Below, in pieces: positions 11,985 to 23,922 of a DNA stretch of 64,000 nucleotides. Both the position numbers and the translations under genes were made by a program. Source of the DNA: Typha latifolia (lineage: Eukaryota > Streptophyta > Magnoliopsida > Poales > Typhaceae); contig CM034100.1 of NCBI GenBank assembly GCA_019914945.1, positions 15,635,096 to 15,699,095 of the forward strand, read 5' to 3'. Under the pieces are notes generated by a model. It ran no database searches, had not been told where the DNA came from, and was given only the letters and a program-made list of their open reading frames with translations. How positions within the stretch are numbered: the first letter of the stretch is position 1; every line of letters begins with the position of its first letter.

Positions 11985-12100
11985 TACTATGATGTTGGTA
12001 TGGCTCACTCAGATAATACTACCAAGAATCGTCTAAAGATGATGACTCTAGGCTTAGTATTTTCTGATTGAGCCGTGCCAATATCTTGGTAGTATTCTTT
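11985..12100 (+). ncRNA. MIR171: MIR171 precursor hairpin
   Basis: The 21-nt segment 12065-12085 begins TGATTGAGCC and ends GCCAATATC, matching the conserved miR171 species that guides cleavage of GRAS-family SCL/HAM mRNAs. The opposite arm 11993-12013 (TGTTGGTATGGCTCACTCAG plus A) pairs with it through three G-U wobbles and one mismatch, leaving the 2-nt 3' overhang expected of a DCL1 product. Stem pairing continues inward (agataatacta with tagtattttct) and outward for about eight pairs. The loop is about 30 nt. It lies on the same strand as, and 1.1 kb after, the bHLH gene, with its own promoter probably near the TA-rich tract. Confidence 0.93.
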
Positions 12101-12453
12101 CTTCTTGATCTCCTTGGGCCTGCCTAATATCAAGGTACTAGTTTGATTATTTCTGCATATATATATACACTCATCTTTTACTTCTCTAGAAGGTTATAGC
12201 TAAGGTGCAACAAAGTTCAATACACTCATGGAGAATAGGATCCTTTACTCATAAACTTGCCTAGATTATATTGCTTCAAGATCTCAGTGAAAGCAAATTA
12301 AGCAAAACTTCCTCTACATAAACACCAAGTCTCATATCCTGTCAAACTTGATATATGCATGTAACCACTAACGATGTCAACCATTTGGTCCTAACTCTTA
12401 GTTTCTTTGTTCATCTCCATTTTAATGTTCAAGTAATTTGCATCAAATCAAGC

Positions 12454-13589
<1,136 letters not shown>

Positions 13590-16500
13590 ATGTCCCGCTC
13601 CAGAGCTCGCGGGGAATCCGGCGGGGTAGTCGGAGTCGGAACCGGAGGAGGAGAATTCCCAGATCCGTTGCCGGCTTTGGACCACCACCTCCCCTCCACC
13701 GTCCTCGCCACCGTCCTCGCCAAGCTCGACCTCCGTTCCCTCCTCGCTGCCGCCGCCACGTCTCGCTCCCTCCGATCCTGCGCCACCCAGACCCTCTCGT
13801 TCCTCCCCGTCTTCCACCTCCTTGTATGCCCTAAATTTTCCCTTCCGGTTCGTTTTGGGCGTTCCTTTGATCGATCTAGGGTTTCAGGAGATCGCACTGC
13901 CCCTGGAGTTGCTGCGCCCGTTGTTGCCGCCGAATCCGTACATGCGAAGCCTGCGGTTGGATTGCGGCCGCCTCGACGATGTGGCGATCCGGTACCTGGC
14001 GAGGCCGTCGCTGCACGAGCTTTGCCTCCTTAACTGCGAGAACTTGAGCGGGAGGCTTCTTGCTGACTTGGGAGGCAACTGTCGAGATCTGAGGTAAAGA
14101 TCGGAATTCGATCTTTCTCGAGAAAAATGTGAACTTTTGCATGGAAAGATGATAGATTGGTTCTTTGCTGCTTGTCTTCCTTTCGCGGGAAGTAAAAGTC
14201 AAGGATATCTTAGCTTATTGCTTAGGTAGAAGAGTGGATCTGATTTCTGCTTCCCTTAATTGTTACAAAGCAGCACATGAACATGGTTATTATTTATTTT
14301 ATTTTTATTTTTTTGCTAATTCTTTTTCCTCCTTGAAGCATAACAAAGGGAACATCACTAGAAATTTACATTTGCATCACTTCTTGTTTCTTTAGTTTAT
14401 GTATAGCGATGACTTTCTTGCTTGTCTATAATTTATATTCTCCTTTTTTTCATTTGATCAAATAACAGGACTCTTTCGGTGAATTCTCTTGCTGAGCGTA
14501 GAGGTCTCTCAATCTGCTATTCTGATCTAGAGGAATTGCTTAAAGGCTGTTCACAATTAGAGGTATACCACAATATGCTTGACTAATCATTTCAATTTAA
14601 TCATGTAGAATGACACCTGCAGATCCTCAAAATGTTTATAGAGTAGCATTATTTTTCTGATTTTTTTTTTGAAATATGAGCTGTATTTAGCTGGCTTAAC
14701 TCCCGGGTGGGGTTAAGGCATCAAAATTTAGGCAGTTACAAAGATGGGGGGGAATGTGATCTTCCGGCCCTAATAAGACGGCCTGAGACGCAGTCTTACC
14801 CCGTTTGGCCGCCCGGTCAGCCGCACGATTGACTTCTCTATATACATGTATGAGTCGATAGTTTGGAAAAGAGCTGAGCAAGGATTTGCACTCAACAACT
14901 AGGTTTTGAAGTTTCCACGGGCAGCCGAGCATCGCCTTCACGATCCACACCAGCTCTAGTGAATCTGTTTCTACCTCCACCAATCGTTGCCCCTTAGCTA
15001 GGGTCAACCCGAGCTGTAGGGCCCTGCCCTCGGCTAGTAATGCCGAGTTCCCAGCGTGGACTCCCAAGCTACCTGTAGGAGTGCACCATCTGCTGACCTG
15101 AGCATGGCTCTAGCTCCCGCTAGTCGCCCGGTGAGTAGGCGCCATCCACGTTCACCTTGATCCAGCCGGGGGGTGGGGCCAACCAGCATGCTTTCCTTGG
15201 CCTAGTAGGCTTGATCATTGGCCGGGTTGGTTTGGCGTAGTCCCGAGCGAGTTGCACCGCTTTGCGCACCACCATTCTCGCCTGGTCGTTTTCTCCTCGG
15301 AAGACCTGAGCATTCTGTTGTTTCCACACCGTCCAAAGGGTTGCCGCGATGAGGGCCTTGCATGCAATGTCCTTTGCGCCGTCGCTATCCCATTCCTGGC
15401 AGAGCCAGTTTGGTCCTACATGGCGCCCTTCATTGGATGTCCAGCCCTGTTCACCTGCTAGCTGGGCCCACACCTCCAGCACATATCTGCATGAGAAGAA
15501 TAGGTGGTCGATGGTTTCCGGATGGATGCACACAAGGCACAATTCTCGTCAGGCCTGATTCGGAGCACATGTAGATAGGCCCGGGTGGGCAATCTGCCCT
15601 AGCAGAGCTTCCATGTAAACATGCGAACTCGCAGCGCCAACGAGAGCTTGCCACGCACTTGCCAACCTTGCCATCTAGGCTGGCGACAGGGTTGAAGGTA
15701 GGTGTAGATGGCCTTTGCTCGTGGCTCTCCTTCCCGGTGAGGCCACCGGATCCATCTATCTGGGCTCGTGGTCGGTATATTTAAGGCCATGGTGATTTCA
15801 AGGCGAGGTCCGAACCCTGCATCGGTCACTAGTCTTGCACTTGGCCGGCCTTTCCCCGGGGTTAGGTCGCTCACCATCAGCTTCTCGTCCAACAGACAAG
15901 GATGCATGCAGCGTGGTTGCCGGGACCACGGTATCGGTGAGACCCATGGGTCTACTGCAGCCCGCGTTGATCGGTCGTTGCCCACCAGCTTGCGGTAGCC
16001 TTCTCGCATGGTTATGGCAGTCACGATTAGGGCCCGCCATACCCAGGAGGCCTTGGGTGGCGTGTACGGATCCCATGGGTTTAGCACACTATATTTTGTC
16101 TTTAGGATGCGAACCCATGGCTTATCTGCTTGATTCAGCACTTGGAAGAGCAGCTTCTCGACGAGTGTCGTACGTGCCAACTTGAGCTTCCTTATGGCCA
16201 GGCCACCTTCTTCCTTAAGGCTCGTAGCTATATCCCAGCCGATGAGGTGCATACCGCGTCTGCTGCCGTTGTCCCATAGGAAAGCTCGGGCTTTCTTGGT
16301 AATGGCTTCCAGGACTGAATCTGGCAGCCATGTGCTACCCATCCAGTACGTGGGTATCGCCAGCATAGTGGCGTTGATGAGCGTGAGCCTGTCGACCATC
16401 GAGAGGACTCCTCTTTTCTAGCTCGCTAGCTTCTTCGCAACGCGGTCGACTAAGTGGCTGTGTTCCCTCACCTTGATGCGTTGGCCCGAGATTTGGACAC

Positions 16501-19500
16501 CTAGGTAGTTGAAAGGCATGCAGGCTGGTCTTAATCCAAGTGAGTTGTAGATTGCTTCCTTCTCTTCTGGATTGATCCACTGCGGCAGGAAAAGCTCTGA
16601 TTTTTCGAGGTTGACCTTCTGGTTTGTCAACCGGGAGTACTCCTCCAGGCAGTTGAGGACCGCCGACGCGGCGAGGGGCGTAGCTTGGGCTGTGACTAGT
16701 AGATCATCCGCATATAGCATATGGGTTAGCTAGACGTCACCCGCTCTGAACCCAGAAAGCTGGCCAGATGCTGTCTTCTCGTTGAGTAGACTCGTCAGAT
16801 TTTGGGAAATCAATATGAAGAGGTATAGCGATAGTGGGTCGCCCTGCCGAAGGCCTCGGTGTGGCAGTAGCCACTCTGTCTACGTTCCGTTGATCTGAAA
16901 AGCGAACCTCGGTGAGGTAACACACGCCATGATCCAGTTGCACCACCACTCGGGGAATCCCATTCTTGACAGCGTCGTTGTACCGCAGCCCAGCTGATGC
17001 GGTCGAAGGCTTTCTCCATGTCGAGTTTGAGCATCAGCAACGACGGCTCTCTTCTGTTGTTATGCATTGAGTGTGCGATATCCTGGGCCGCAAGAGTGTT
17101 GTCTTTGAAATGCTTCTACCGGCAATGAATGTCGCTTGCTTCGGCCTGACGAGCCGAGGTAGGAGGGCTTTCATGTGTTCTACTAAGATTTTAGAGATGA
17201 TCTTGTAGTTGACATTGCACAGCGAGATTGGACGGAAGTCCTTTACCATTGTAGGGCTATCCTTTTTCGGTATTAAGGTCATTAGGGTTCTGCCCCAGTG
17301 GTGGGGCATGGAGGCATGGCAGAAGAAGTGACTTATGGCTTCGCAAAGGCCGCTGCCCATGGCATCCCAAAATTTGATGTATACTTCCGCCTGCAGACCG
17401 TATGGACCTGGTGCTTTGCCCTGAGAGAGGTTCCACAATGCTTTTTTGATTTCTGCCATTGTGACGGTGCTGATGAGCTTCTCTGCTTCTTCTGGCGATA
17501 TCCTATGCAGGGGTGGCCATCTGGGGTGTTGTGTTTCGTTATTGCTAACCGAGCCCCAGAGCTTGCTGTAGAAGGCATGGAAGGTCCCCTCCACTTCTTT
17601 GTTTTGGACCCACCTTCCGTCATCTTGGAAGATGCCGGAGATCCTATTGCGGTGTTTGCAAATTGTCGCCGTGAGGTGAAAGAATTTGGAGTTCCGATCG
17701 CCTTCTTGCACCCAATTGAGTCTCGATTTCTGCAGCCATTTTATATTGATTTGCCTACTGAGGGCAGACTTGTGGTTATAGAGGCTGCCGAGCCTGCCGA
17801 GCCCTTCTTCGGGGAGATTCTCGGCTACTTCCAGTTGCTCGGACTCGTCTAACTCTCGCCGACATCCTGCTAGTTTGGCTTCAAGGTCACCCACTGCGAC
17901 CCGGCTCCAACGCTTCATCTTTGCTTGGAGTTGGCAGATCTTGTGTGTGAAGGCGTGCATGGGGTTGCCTCGGTTTCCTCCAGCCCACACTTCCTCGCTA
18001 TTTGCTCACTCCTTGTATTCGAGCCAGAGCAATTCATAGCGGAAGGGTAGCGCTTTTGGAGAGTTTGTCCTCGGGGTCGACAGTAGCAGTGGGGCATGGT
18101 CGGAGGCTGAGTGGTCGAGATGCCTGACTTTGGCCATGGGGTGCATGCCTAGCCATCTGGTGTTTGCCAGCACCCGGTCCAGCCTCACCTAGATGCGCCG
18201 GCTCCCTGCCTAGTTATTGCACTAGGTGTAGGGCAGCCCGTCGAAGCCTAGGTTGCATAAACTAGTTGCTTCGATGAAGTCTGCAAAAGCTTTCCCCTTC
18301 GGCCCAAGCTCGATTGTTCCGCAGCTCTTCTTCTCATTGGTGCTGAGATAGGCATTAAAGTCACCTGCCACCACCCAAGGGATGTCTATGACGGCGAGCT
18401 GGAGGAGCTCGTCCCATAGGTATAGTTGTTCTCTTAGGTTGTTGCTTGCATAAACCACCGACATGAGCGTGGTGTTGCCTGTCTGGGATGTGAAAACTAG
18501 ATGGGCAGCGTAGCGTGAGGTTGCTAGGACATCTACCCACCCCAGTTTGGTCTTCCACATTATGATGATCCCGCCAGAGCTTCCGACCGCGGGTACGGAG
18601 AACCAAGACCAGCATCTCCCCACCGCTTTAGCCACCGTTGCGGCCTTGGCCCAGTCCACATGGATTTTGAGTAGTACCAGGATTTCCATCTGTGCTTCCG
18701 GTTGAGGTCACAACATCTATCCAAAACTTCTTTTTTCATGGCGCCCCTACAGTTCCATATCAAGGCTTTATTCATAAGTAAACTATTGAAGGTGTGGAGG
18801 GGTCTTAGTGCAACCTTCCTCTCTTAGAGGTAGGTGCTCTTTCCATGCCTTCTGCAGGCTCGACAGCGTTGCCGTCCGTCTCCATGGACACAGCTTCTGT
18901 ATGCGTGGCCATGGACGGGACCACCTGGGCCAGTTGCATGTTGGTCTCATCCTCGTCCATGCTGCATTCACCATCCTGTTGCTGGGCTGCTAGGAGTGCT
19001 TGTCGGACAGCCAACACCAATCCGTCATGGCTCGCCTGAGAGCTGAGATCCTTGGAGGGTTCTGGCTTGGTCCTAAAGCTCGCCATTCCATCTTGGTAGA
19101 TCTCTGGCGGGTAAGTGGACGTAGACTCGGCATAGGCGCCAGTCTCCTAATGGTTTTGACGTACGCGGAGTGGGCGGCCCCTGCATGGCCTAAGCCAAGG
19201 CAAATGTCAATCCCATTTATGGTAGCCACTCGATTGGCTTGGGTAGTCACCTCGTCTGCATGTCACTCTGCGCTTCTTCCTCTTTTGCTGTCGCTTCCTA
19301 TTAATTGGGCATTCCACGTGTCGGGTGTAGATTCCTCCGCGACAGTTGCTTCTGTGCTTGGTGCAATATCACTCTCGTTCCTGGCTTTGAATGCTTGCTT
19401 GGGCGCCACTCTTTGTGAGCTTCCATGGCGTGAGGCGTTGTTCTCCCCTACCTTGGCTTTACCTCTATCCTCTCCTTGGTGTACCGCTCCTTCTTTGGAG

Positions 19501-22500
19501 TGTGAGCTGCTCTACTCACGGGTTAGCGGCACGGCAGTTCTCTTTCCGTTTGTTCGCGGGCTGCCGTTAGGTACTTTCCTCATGACCTCTTGGTGGTGTT
19601 TTGGGTAGGTTGACGGAGCATGCTAGCTAGGTGGCCAACCATACTGCCTTTTGCTAAGGTGTGATCTCCCCTGGATCTTGGTTGGCTGTGCTGTTTGGGT
19701 GCAGCCAGGGCGGGATGCGCCGCCTCCTTAGCTTTTGGTGGCTCTGCCTGCGGCCTCCTGTTGGCCTTCCTTTGGACTGTTAGTCATGGACCATATACTG
19801 AGTTAGCTTCTGCCGCTTCTGTTTCTTTTGGACTGTTACCTTCATCCTTCTTGACCTCTTCCTTGCTAGGCTCCTTGCACAGCTCTTCTTTGTGACCTAT
19901 TCTTCCACACTGGTAACAGATGGCTGGGATGTTCTCGTAGATGATCGTCTGTTCCAGCTCGTCCTCTTGTGGGTCAAGCCATACGGCTGTTTTTAGCGGC
20001 TGTGAGAGGTCGATTTCTATGCATACACGAGTGAAATGGCTTCTGGTGTGATCCATAGTTGTCTCATCCACTCCAAGGGGTTTTCCAAAATAAACTGCAA
20101 CCTGGATGAGGGCTTCCAACTCCCAATATTCCTTAGGGAGGTCATGGAATTGAACCTAGATTGGAGCAGTAGCAAACGCTGCTAAGGATGGTCTGAAATT
20201 GTTCTGCCATGGAATCAGTTTCAAGACTTTCCCGGTGATCGTCCATGGGCCGTTTCTCAGCACATAGTCCATGTCTTTGTCTTTGTCGAACCGGAATGCA
20301 TAGAATCCGTTATCCATGTCAGAGATGGAGAATCTTGATATGCCTTGCCATAGTCTCGCTAGAATACTTTTGAGTCTTTCTAGAGGGAGTCCTCTACCTA
20401 GGAACTTCCCAAAAAGGGTTCGCTTCCACTTTTCCCTGCACCTTGCCAGCACCTCTGGGTCGACAATGACACAGTCAGTCATTTGTTGCTTCAGTTTGGC
20501 AAGTATTTCAGCCAGAATCCTCCCTTCAGTGTCCTTTGGCCGCCTGTTGCTGGCCGCTAACAGAAGCCCAGGACCTGGGGTGCCTTTGCTCTTTTCCTGG
20601 GGGCAGTTGTTCTTCCTTTTCTTTGGCTGGTTTGGACGCCGTTGCTCTTCTGAGGTGGACGTCTTCTCCCCCAGCTGGGGCTGGGGGGCTTCTTCCCGTC
20701 GCCTTATGCTTCGCCAGAGCTCATTTTACATTTAGCCTAAATTTCAGGCTGTCTCAATTAGATTTCCATTATTTTTCTGATTTGAGTTGACAAATCATAT
20801 CTACAGCTGCCAAGAGAACATCTAATATAATGTCTACAGGTTGGATGAATATACGACATGATTGTCTAAAATATTATTTATTTCAAAATATCTATGTGAG
20901 AAATCTGGACGGAATAAATAACATTTGAGGTTTGTAGCAAGTGACAGTTGCTTTTCTATTTCCTCCCAGTGGGCAATGCCTCAGCTTCATAAAATATAGT
21001 AAGTATGTTCTCCTATTTTTCTTTTTAAAAAACTCCTCATTATTTAAAGATAAATGCGCTACTAATAAGGGACTTGACCTGAGCGAGTCAAACTGTATGA
21101 GCGGAGGTAGGCCTCAATCAAAGTGAGTAAGGTGTTTGAGCTGCAACGAGTTGTTTTGTTTAAGCGAAGGGAGTAGGTTTGTTTGAGTGAAGGGAGTCCT
21201 CAACTAAAGTGAGTCAATAAGGAAACTCCCATCGAGGGGGAAGCAAAAAAATTTCCTTATTGAAGTGAATAGAAGTCAGGCACACTGAAAAGAAATAATT
21301 CTATGTTCTGATTTCTATTGGTGAAATGATAGCCAATAATTTTTAATTTAATGACTTGTTATCGGTGAAAGCTTGATTGGTGCTTACACGAGCATCAAAC
21401 TTGCTTCATGCACATAGCTTGCTGATGTCTTCTTCTATCTTATATGCCTTCGCGTATGCATGGACATGCATGCATTGAAGAACATTATGGCAAAAAGCGT
21501 TTGCAGTATTTGGGTGGCCACCCCACCACATAGTGTGAGGCAGTCCATAGGCCACAAAACCGCCTTTCAAGACACGCTGAACAGTAAATGATTTTAGATT
21601 TGCTTGGCACAACTATAAATGTGATTTAACATTTTGGGCTTCCTTTGAAGGGATTAAAGGGAAAGAAGATAATTAATCATGTCTTTTCTTCAAACCAACT
21701 AATGGTGTTATCCATCTCGTGAGATTAATGTATGGCACCTTCTGGTTGAAGTTTGATGATATAATTAAAGAGTGATGGAGAATTATTCAATTTCTGCATT
21801 GAGCTACTAGTTATACCATATAATAATTAATGATAACCAGATTTGGAGAATTAAATTTTATAAATCTCTTTTACATATTTTATGAGGTGTTCCCAGAGGA
21901 AAATTTGATATGCAGTGTGATACCCCAAATCTTAAAAGTAACCCACACAATTTCAAAATCACAATTAGTTAGGATTTGTTTCCTAATCAGTTTAGTCCGG
22001 GGTGGGACATATAATCTCTCAGGGTCGCTTTTGGGATAGCCTAGTATTGTTAATTAGCTTTCTATGTCTTGCTTTGAAAGTTTAATATTTGGAAGCTGTT
22101 TGAGGAAGAAAATCATTTTAGTTATCTGAGTATTTAATTTCTGTCCTAGGATGTGTTTAATAAGTAATATGGAAGAATAACTTGGCGCAAGATCCATTTA
22201 GTTTGTCAAGGCCTATAATGCCTGCTTGTTAGTGGGCAGAAGAGAGGTTTTTCAAATGCCAATTTGAGATTAAGTTAAGCCCACTCTTTTTCCTTATGCC
22301 ATTCTAGAGATATTTTAATATATCTAAGGTGGTTTCAGTTTTTTGTTGCTCTCTGAACAAATGAGGTGTGATTTTTTTACTATTAATACTGATTTTGCTA
22401 TCCATCTGCACTACTGCAAGTTTAGTACATTATAACTGAACTGTCGATACTTTTGTGTAATGGTACTATCACTCTGAATTTCTGATGTACCTTAAACTTC

Positions 22501-23922
22501 TGCTAGTGTCTGAGCTTGGCGCTTGATGTCTCAGCTTTTGATAATCCTAGATTCGGACATATCTGGGCTGCTGCTTCACGAAAACTTTCTTCTCTTGAGA
22601 TTGGTTATATTCCTTATTCCATGTTGATCAAACTCCTGAGTACTGCAACCGAGTCACAACAGCCCTCTTACTGTGTGATACCACCTGTCTTTCCTAGCCT
22701 TCAGAAGTTATGCCTCTCGGTAGACTACATTACAGATCACTTGGTTGGCTCTATATCAAAGGCCCTCCCAGTTTTGACACATTTGGATCTTCAAGATGCG
22801 CCTATTATGGAACCTATATCATCATCAGATCTAACCAATGCTGGTCTTCAGCAAATCAACCCGCATGGGAAGTTGAAGCACATTTCCCTTGTACGAAGCC
22901 AAGAGTTCTTATTCACATACTTCCGACGAGTGAATGATCAAGGAGTCCTGTTTATGGCGGATACCTGCTCAAAACTTGAGAGTATTCGCCTTGGTGGCTT
23001 CTGTCGTGTTACAGATACCGGTTTCAGGGCAATTATACACTCATGCTCAAGCCTTCGCAAGCTTAGGGTGTCCCATGGAAGCCAGTTGACTGATCTGGTG
23101 TTTCATGACATCTATGCCACTTCCCTTTCTATGACACATGTCAGTTTGAGGTGGTGTCATCTCCTAACCAACTATGGAATTCAGGGGTTGTCATTTAATA
23201 AGGATCTCAACGTACTTGACCTAAGAGATTGTCGTAAGCTAGGCGATGAGGCTGTAAGAGCTTTATGCTGCCTTCAGAAGTTACAGATATTATTATTGGA
23301 TGGAACTGACATTAGTGATATAGGACTATCCTACCTTGGTCGTGGGAGATGTCCACTCGTCTCCTTGTCTCTGAGAGGGTGCAGAAGACTGACAGATAAT
23401 TGCATCTCGTCATTGTTTAGTGGTTCTATTAAGTTTAGCTTGCAAGTCTTAGATCTCTCGAGACTCCCCAATCTATCTGACATTGGTATCTTATCATTAG
23501 CAAGAAACAGGGTTCCAGTCGTCGAGCTTCGAATTCGAGAATGTCCTCACATAGGGGATACATCAGTCATGGCTTTAGCATCGATGCAAGTTGATGGTGG
23601 TTCTCATGGAAGTAGTCTCCAGTTGTTGGATCTTTACGACTGCGGTGGTATTACACCACTTGCAATCCGATGGTTTAAGAAGCCTTACTTCCCGAGGTTG
23701 AGATGGCTTGGAGTGACAGGGAGCTTGAATAGGGATATGGTGGATGCATTGGCAAGAAGCAGACCGTTCTTGCATGTGGCATGCCGTGGTGAAGAACTGG
23801 GAACAGTATTCTGGGATACGTCTTGTGGCTGGTACAAACATGAGGAGGATGAGTTAGATGAGCTTGAGCAATGGCTTTTGGAAGGTGAGGTTGGGAGCGA
23901 TGATGAAGACATGGAGGATTGA
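13590..23922 (+). CDS. F-box/LRR-repeat protein, FBL10-like
   Basis: Four exons (13590-13823, 13888-14093, 14469-14562, 22507-23922) join in matching phases (0, 2, 0) to give 649 aa, close to the roughly 650 aa of Arabidopsis FBL10. Residues 33-75 form a degenerate F-box (LPSTVLATVLAKLDLRSLL). The rest is leucine-rich repeat of the cysteine-containing type: LRSLRLDCGRLDD, LHELCLLNCENLSG, LRGCRRLTDNCISS and LLDLYDCGGITP. An acidic tail (EEDELDELEQWLLE then GSDDEDMED) ends it. Such proteins act as substrate adaptors of SCF ubiquitin ligases; the substrate is unknown. An upstream GTG frame is ignored in favour of the ATG. The third intron is 7,944 bp and contains an antisense LINE, yet the exons remain open and splice-competent. 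Confidence 0.9.
14696..18775 (-). pseudogene. LINE ORF2: endonuclease, RT and RNase H, broken
   Basis: It starts MNKALIWNCRGA (18775), the usual L1 endonuclease opening, shifts frame near 18690 and reaches the catalytic AGDFNAYL block. The RT part has FRPISLCNVNYKIISKIL, LDMEKAFDRISW (motif A) and YADD (motif C, near 16710), spread over different frames between 17990 and 16420, so at least two frameshifts fall within RT. CLVCIHPETIDHLFFSC (about 15540) is the RT-associated zinc finger. The last 123 codons are an RNase H-like domain, GNSALLAEGRALQLGL. The reading region totals about 4.1 kb, near the normal 1,300-1,400 codons, so damage is by point events rather than deletion. Confidence 0.9.
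19784..20482 (-). pseudogene. LINE ORF1: gag-like CCHC protein with one nonsense codon
   Basis: The first part is a DUF4283-type region (ILARLWQGISRFSISDMDNG, then GPWTITGKVLKLIPW). A single TAG at 20157-20159 interrupts what would be an API-W-VQFHDLP block common in such proteins. The same frame then continues through VCIEIDLSQPLKTAVWLDPQ to a zinc knuckle, CYQCGRIGHKEELC (C-x2-C-x4-H-x4-C). A charged tail follows. The N-terminus before 20482 is not clearly read. Confidence 0.85.
20784..22506 (+). other. Remainder of F-box/LRR intron 3
   Basis: This is AT-rich sequence. A 68-codon minus frame at 21406-21612 is not recognised. Segments around 21060-21240 repeat gagtga-type motifs (gcgaagggagtag, gtgaagggagtcc) and may derive from an unidentified repeat. 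The acceptor CTAG|TGTCTGAGC fits the downstream exon. Confidence 0.45.

Larger units (their letters stand above)
14661..20766 (-). mobile_element. L1-type LINE, near full length, antisense in intron
   Basis: The minus strand carries, 5' to 3', a gag-like ORF1 with DUF4283-type and CCHC parts, an endonuclease, reverse transcriptase, a zinc-binding RT-associated domain and RNase H. The 3' end is marked by a poly(A) tail, read as T10 at 14661-14670. The sequence CATTATTTTTCTGA plus TTT occurs just outside both ends (14647-14660 and 20767-20780), a 14-17 bp target-site duplication typical of target-primed reverse transcription. At about 6.1 kb it is the usual size for a complete plant L1. Several frameshifts and stops make it inactive. 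Confidence 0.93.

Noticed and set aside
17298..17852. 184-codon plus-strand frame, and the plus-strand frame at 19000-19608
   Set aside because: These are antisense shadows of LINE coding regions.
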